Below are positions 58,833 to 64,000 of a DNA stretch of 64,000 nt, piece by piece; position 1 is the first letter of the stretch, and each line of letters starts with the position of its first letter. This stretch comes from Sinorhizobium glycinis. Its GTDB lineage: Bacteria > Pseudomonadota > Alphaproteobacteria > Rhizobiales > Rhizobiaceae. The position numbers were made by a program, and so were the translations under genes. The notes beneath the pieces are model-generated. The model had not been told where the DNA came from. It did not search any database and saw only the letters and a list, made by a program, of their open reading frames with translations. The DNA is taken from positions 1 through 64,000 of the forward strand of contig NZ_LPUX01000068.1 of the NCBI RefSeq assembly GCF_001651865.1. The letters are read 5' to 3'.

Positions 58833-60155
58833 ATGAGCATCGACAAGTTCGAAAGCCGGTGGTGGATGGAGAAGCGGCCCCAAGGCGCCATCTCGCCGGA
58901 CGACTATGAGGATCGGCTCGGGACGGTCGCGCCCAAGGCGTACCTGCCCTTTGGCAATGGCCTGAGTTATGGCGACGTCTGCCGCAATGATCGCGGCACG
59001 CTGATCGACAGCGCGAGACACGGCCGCATCCTGGCCTTCGATCCGGGGACCGGAGTGATCCGCTGCGAAGCCGGCGCCACGCTCGTCGACCTTCTCCTCA
59101 GGGCGATACCGCATCGCTTCTTCCTGCCGGTAACGCCGAGCACGGGCTTCGTCACGGTCGGCGGCGCCGTCGCCAATGACGTCCACGGCAGGAATCATCC
59201 TGCCCGCGGCTCCTTCGGCAGTCACGTCCGACGCCTGACGCTGCTGCGCTCGAACGGCGAACGCTTGATCTGCTCTGCCAGGGAGAACGCCGAGCTCTTC
59301 GCCGCCACGATCGGCGGCATGGGCCTGACCGGATTGATCCTCGATGTCGAACTGCGGCTGATGAAAGTTCCGTCGCCGCACGTCCAACAGCACGCGATTC
59401 GCTTCGAAAATATCGACGAGTATTTCGCGCTCGTCGATCGCGTTGGCGAAGAGCACGAATATTCCGTCGCCTGGATCGATCAGCTCGCGACCGGCCGGCG
59501 GGCGGGCAGGGGGATACTCTTTGCCGCCGATCACGCCGATGCATCCTGCGAATATCCGGATATTCCTAAGGGACTGAAGCTCTCATTGCCGTGGTCTTTG
59601 CCGCTCAGCACGTTGAATTCCCTCACGCTGAAGGCATTCAACGAGTACCGCTTTCGCAGGGAAGCGCCGCAGGAAACCGTTTCGACGGAGAAATGGACGT
59701 CCCACTTCCATCCGCTCGACCGGCTCGGTGCCTGGCACCGGCTCTACGGACGCCAGGGCCCTTGTCAGCACCAAAGCGTCTATCCGGCCGAGAATGCCAA
59801 GGAGACCACGGTCCGGCTCATGGAGACCGCGCGAAAACATGGCCACGCGTCCTTCCTGACGGCCCTGCACCGTTTCGGAGACGCTCCGGGGCGGGGACTT
59901 CTGTCCTTCCCCCGGCCGGGCTTTTCCCTGACTTTGGACTTCGCCAATCAAGGCGAAGCAACCGTTAAATTGTTCGAGGCTCTCGACCGCATCGTCGTCG
60001 AAGTCGGCGGTGCGGTGAACCCGAGCAAGGACTTCCGCATGAGCCGCGATGTCTTCGAGGCGTCCTTCCCGTCGTGGCGAAAACTGGAAGTATTGCGCGA
60101 TCCGGCCATGGTTTCGGAGTTCTGGAGACGCACCGCGCTCGCTCTCACGACTTGA
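58833..60155 (+). CDS. FAD-binding oxidoreductase (DprE1-like)
   Basis: A 440-residue flavoprotein of the VAO/PCMH type. FAD-binding pattern: YLPFGNGLSYGDVCRND, CEAGATLVDLL, then TVGGAVANDVHGRNHPARGSFGSHV. The C-terminal part resembles DprE1/LGO-type sugar oxidases (FPRPGFSLTLDFAN, VGGAVNPSKDFRMS). Such enzymes oxidise sugars or lipid-linked sugars. The ATG at 58833 was chosen; an in-frame start further upstream overlaps the hydrolase gene. Substrate unknown. Confidence 0.82.
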   Translation: MSIDKFESRWWMEKRPQGAISPDDYEDRLGTVAPKAYLPFGNGLSYGDVCRNDRGTLIDSARHGRILAFDPGTGVIRCEAGATLVDLLLRAIPHRFFLPVTPSTGFVTVGGAVANDVHGRNHPARGSFGSHVRRLTLLRSNGERLICSARENAELFAATIGGMGLTGLILDVELRLMKVPSPHVQQHAIRFENIDEYFALVDRVGEEHEYSVAWIDQLATGRRAGRGILFAADHADASCEYPDIPKGLKLSLPWSLPLSTLNSLTLKAFNEYRFRREAPQETVSTEKWTSHFHPLDRLGAWHRLYGRQGPCQHQSVYPAENAKETTVRLMETARKHGHASFLTALHRFGDAPGRGLLSFPRPGFSLTLDFANQGEATVKLFEALDRIVVEVGGAVNPSKDFRMSRDVFEASFPSWRKLEVLRDPAMVSEFWRRTALALTT

Positions 60156-60160
60156 GCGCT

Positions 60161-60748
60161 TCAGCGCCTCAGTCCTTTGATGTCCATGTCGAACTCGACC
60201 ACGTTGGAATAAATGGGCGTGCCGACGTCCATGCCATAGGGTGCGCGGCGGATGCTGCCGCGGATGGTGAAGGAGATCGAACGCCTGTCCCAATCGGTCA
60301 GGGTGACGGCAAAGCGTTCCTTGCGTGTCTTGCCGCGCGCAGTCATCGCACCCTCGACGGTTGCCCGATCGGGCCCGGTCTGTGTCACGCTGGTCGAACG
60401 GAAGGTCACCGTCCGAAAGTTGGCTGTGTCGAAGACCGCGCTGGAACGCAGAAAATTCTCGATGCGGCGCTCTCTCGCCCTGACACTATCCGGAAAGAGC
60501 GTGAACTCCACCGACGAGTGCGCGACATTGCCGCCATCTATTCGGAACTTTCCGGAAAACTTTGCGAAGTTGCCGGCGATGCCGCCGCCGCCGCCCGTCT
60601 GCCCAACAGTGAAATGGATGCGCGAGGAACTGGAGATACTGTAGCTGCCGGCCGCATCCGCAAGCGACGGCGCCTGTGCGCGCGCCGGTAGAGCAATAGT
60701 CATCAATGCGGAGAGTGCCGTCAGGGCGAGGTTGCGACGACCAATCAT
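60161..60748 (-). CDS. YceI family periplasmic protein
   Basis: A 195-residue YceI-type lipocalin-like protein with a signal peptide (RRNLALTALSALMTIALPARA). The family barrel binds isoprenoid lipids; the sequence GSYSISSSSRIHFTVGQTG and VTFRSTSVTQTGPDRATVEG are typical. It lies three bases downstream of the cytochrome b561-like gene on the same strand, a pairing common in this class. Confidence 0.92.
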   Translation of the reverse strand: MIGRRNLALTALSALMTIALPARAQAPSLADAAGSYSISSSSRIHFTVGQTGGGGGIAGNFAKFSGKFRIDGGNVAHSSVEFTLFPDSVRARERRIENFLRSSAVFDTANFRTVTFRSTSVTQTGPDRATVEGAMTARGKTRKERFAVTLTDWDRRSISFTIRGSIRRAPYGMDVGTPIYSNVVEFDMDIKGLRR

Positions 60749-60751
60749 GGA

Positions 60752-61372
60752 TCATTTCCTTCCAGCAGCGGCATTATCGGCTTCTCGACCATCGACCGCC
60801 CCCACATCGCTCGAGCCCAGGCGGGAGCGCAGCATGCGGATCAGCACTTCATCGCCTCGGACGAAATGATGGTAGAGCGCCGCTGCCGCGTGTATGGCCA
60901 CAAGGGCAAGCATGACATAGGCGAGAAACGCGTGCGTGATGGCCCAGAATGCTTCCGAGCTCTCGGATTGCGACAACGGCAGATGCGGTATGACGATGAT
61001 GTTGAAGTAGAAGCTCGGCATGTTCAACGTCGAGGCGGAGGCGACGGCCCAGCCGGCCAGCGGCGTGATAAGTCCAAGGATGATCAATATGCCGTGCGTT
61101 TCGCGCGCCGCGAAATTTTCGAATGGGCGGAGGCCTGGCACGGGCCGCGGGGTTCGGTCTGCCAGCCACCAGATCGCTCTCAGGGCCGCGAGCCCCAATG
61201 CGGTGAAGCCGAGCGACTTGTGCCACTGATAGAGCGAAAACTGCAGAGCAGGATCGATCTCGATGCGCCGCATGACAAATCCGATCAGCATCAGGCCGAG
61301 GATCAGCAGCGCGATCGTCCAGTGCAGCACGATCGTTATCGTTCCGAAGCCATTCTCGCCATTGCGCAGCAT
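60752..61372 (-). CDS. Cytochrome b561 family protein
   Basis: A 206-residue four-helix membrane protein with haem-ligand histidines in VLHWTIALL, LYQWHKSLG, RETHGILII and VAIHAAAALYHHF. It probably shuttles electrons across the inner membrane. The start at 61372 (MLRNGENGF) was chosen because it fits the family N-terminus; 34 further codons upstream are open. It is followed three bases later by the YceI gene. Confidence 0.9.
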   Translation of the reverse strand: MLRNGENGFGTITIVLHWTIALLILGLMLIGFVMRRIEIDPALQFSLYQWHKSLGFTALGLAALRAIWWLADRTPRPVPGLRPFENFAARETHGILIILGLITPLAGWAVASASTLNMPSFYFNIIVIPHLPLSQSESSEAFWAITHAFLAYVMLALVAIHAAAALYHHFVRGDEVLIRMLRSRLGSSDVGAVDGREADNAAAGRK

Positions 61373-61533
61373 TGGGTGACTGGACCAACTGGTCTTTCCG
61401 TTGACGTGAGACGCCCCAAACCGCGGTTTTATTCGGAACGTTGGCGCCCGGAATCTGCGTGCGGGTGCTTTCATTTGCCCGACCGATTTGCTAGGCCGCT
61501 TGCCCGAGAGGCCCTGATCCCGGAGGAAGTTTC

Positions 61534-62304
61534 ATGACGCCCGATATCCGCCCGCTTGTTGCCGGCAACTGGAAGATGAATGGTACGCGTGGATCGCTGG
61601 ACCAGATCAAGGCAATGGCCGAGGGCGTCAAGGGTGAACTGTCCGCCAAGGTCGAGACGCTGATCTGCCCGCCGGCGACGCTGCTTTATGTTGCAACGGC
61701 GCTTTGCGACGACAGCCCGCTGATGATCGGCGCTCAGAACTGCCATCAGAAGCAGTCGGGCGCCCACACCGGCGATATTTCCGCCGAGATGATCGCCGAT
61801 TGCTTCGGCACCCATGTCATCGTCGGCCATTCCGAACGCCGCACCGATCATGCCGAGACCGATGCGCTGGTAAGGGCAAAGACTGAAGCCGTGCATGCGG
61901 CCGGGCTCGTCGCCATCGTCTGCATCGGTGAGACCGAAGAAGAGCGCAAGAGCGGCAAGACGCTCGACGTCCTGAAGCGCCAGCTCGCCGAAAGCCTGCC
62001 GGATGGCGCGACGGCTGAGAGCACCGTCATCGCCTATGAGCCGGTCTGGGCGATCGGCACGGGCCTGACTCCGACCGTGGGAGACGTGGAGGAGGCGCAT
62101 GCCTTCATGCGCGCGGAACTTGTCTCGCGCTTAGGTGCCGAGGGCGGCAAGATGCGCATCCTCTACGGCGGCTCCGTCAAGCCTTCCAATGCGAAGGAAT
62201 TGATGGGCGTCGCCAACGTGGACGGCGCACTGATCGGCGGCGCCAGCTTGAAAGCGGAAGACTTCCTCGCCATCTACAGGGCCTATGAAGAATTGACTGC
62301 GTGA
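61534..62304 (+). CDS. tpiA: Triosephosphate isomerase
   Basis: A 256-residue TIM barrel. Active-site residues are Lys in GNWKMNG, His in VIVGHSERR and Glu in [11 protein letters not shown]. It interconverts glyceraldehyde 3-phosphate and dihydroxyacetone phosphate. GGAGG lies upstream of the ATG. It is followed 134 bases later by secG. Confidence 0.97.
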   Translation: MTPDIRPLVAGNWKMNGTRGSLDQIKAMAEGVKGELSAKVETLICPPATLLYVATALCDDSPLMIGAQNCHQKQSGAHTGDISAEMIADCFGTHVIVGHSERRTDHAETDALVRAKTEAVHAAGLVAIVCIGETEEERKSGKTLDVLKRQLAESLPDGATAESTVIAYEPVWAIGTGLTPTVGDVEEAHAFMRAELVSRLGAEGGKMRILYGGSVKPSNAKELMGVANVDGALIGGASLKAEDFLAIYRAYEELTA

Positions 62305-62438
62305 TCGCCGCGTGGGGCTGGCGGGGGCTTGGAATGGCCGTCTGCTTGGTATAAAGAGGCGCGAAATTTGCGCGCGGTCCGCTCTGTGGCCGCGATCGTT
62401 CGATTCGAATGCCCCGCAGAGGGCAGGACTGGAAGCTG

Positions 62439-64000
<1,562 letters not shown>

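Overview
The window looks like a chromosomal segment of a fast-growing Rhizobiaceae member, most likely Sinorhizobium/Ensifer. The reasons are the high G+C content, the codon use, the core-gene content and the dispersed palindromic intergenic elements typical of that group (RIME-like repeats, a 266-bp compound palindrome and others). The core genes are lipB, tRNA-Leu, prkA-yeaH-spoVR, mgtE, sdaA, hisI, folE, thrS, parE, tpiA-secG-pyrG. The species assignment is inference from gene content and repeats only.

Layout. 1-2950 is core: the start of class III alcohol dehydrogenase, an XRE regulator, an EamA transporter, lipB and tRNA-Leu(GAG). 2951-19672 behaves as a genomic island. The last 14 bases of the tRNA (TCTCGACCGCACCA, 2937-2950) recur at 19659-19672, and a strong terminator that fits the tRNA lies just beyond the second copy (19691-19720). 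The island has two cargo blocks and no recognisable integrase. Block A (3366-14264) is a divergent catabolic cluster around a GntR/FadR-type regulator. It holds an intradiol ring-cleavage dioxygenase, a HpaH-type hydratase, a HpaI-type aldolase, a CHMI-type tautomerase, a shikimate/quinate dehydrogenase, a type II dehydroquinase, a xylose-isomerase-like TIM-barrel protein, a Gfo/Idh dehydrogenase and a polar amino-acid-type ABC importer. The likely theme is uptake of a hydroaromatic acid of the quinate/shikimate type, aromatisation and ring cleavage. The mix of intradiol dioxygenase with homoprotocatechuate-type lower-pathway enzymes is unusual. Block B (14457-19530) is a periplasmic copper-handling cluster: CusF-like protein, cupredoxin, multicopper oxidase, TolC/CusC-like lipoprotein, small lipoprotein, a frameshifted His/Cys-rich exported protein and a DUF305 membrane protein. 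A CueR-like promoter precedes most of it.

20209-35532 is core. prkA-yeaH-spoVR has a good EcfG/RpoE2 general-stress promoter (GGAAC-N16-CGTT), and the small membrane protein downstream has an equally good one of its own. Then come a peptide-deformylase-like protein lacking two metal ligands, mgtE, a MerR regulator with an inverted-repeat operator, membrane enzymes, sdaA and a D,D-carboxypeptidase with a SPOR domain. 35719-46014 holds envelope and signalling proteins (transglutaminase-like peptidase, PilZ, PAS, rhomboid, CBS, patatin), hisI, folE, an IscU-like protein, yidD, a DUF2267 protein and a frameshifted DUF1697 gene. 46130-64000 carries thrS, several exported proteins of unknown role, a nitroreductase, a flavin reductase, parE, a DprE1-like oxidase, a YceI/cytochrome b561 pair and tpiA-secG-pyrG, the last cut by the window end.

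The best candidates for something new are the island and its composite ring-cleavage pathway with a palindrome-rich control region, the copper block with a lone outer-membrane factor and a broken metal-binding gene, the two general-stress promoters, the degenerate deformylase and an orphan terminator that may end a small RNA.
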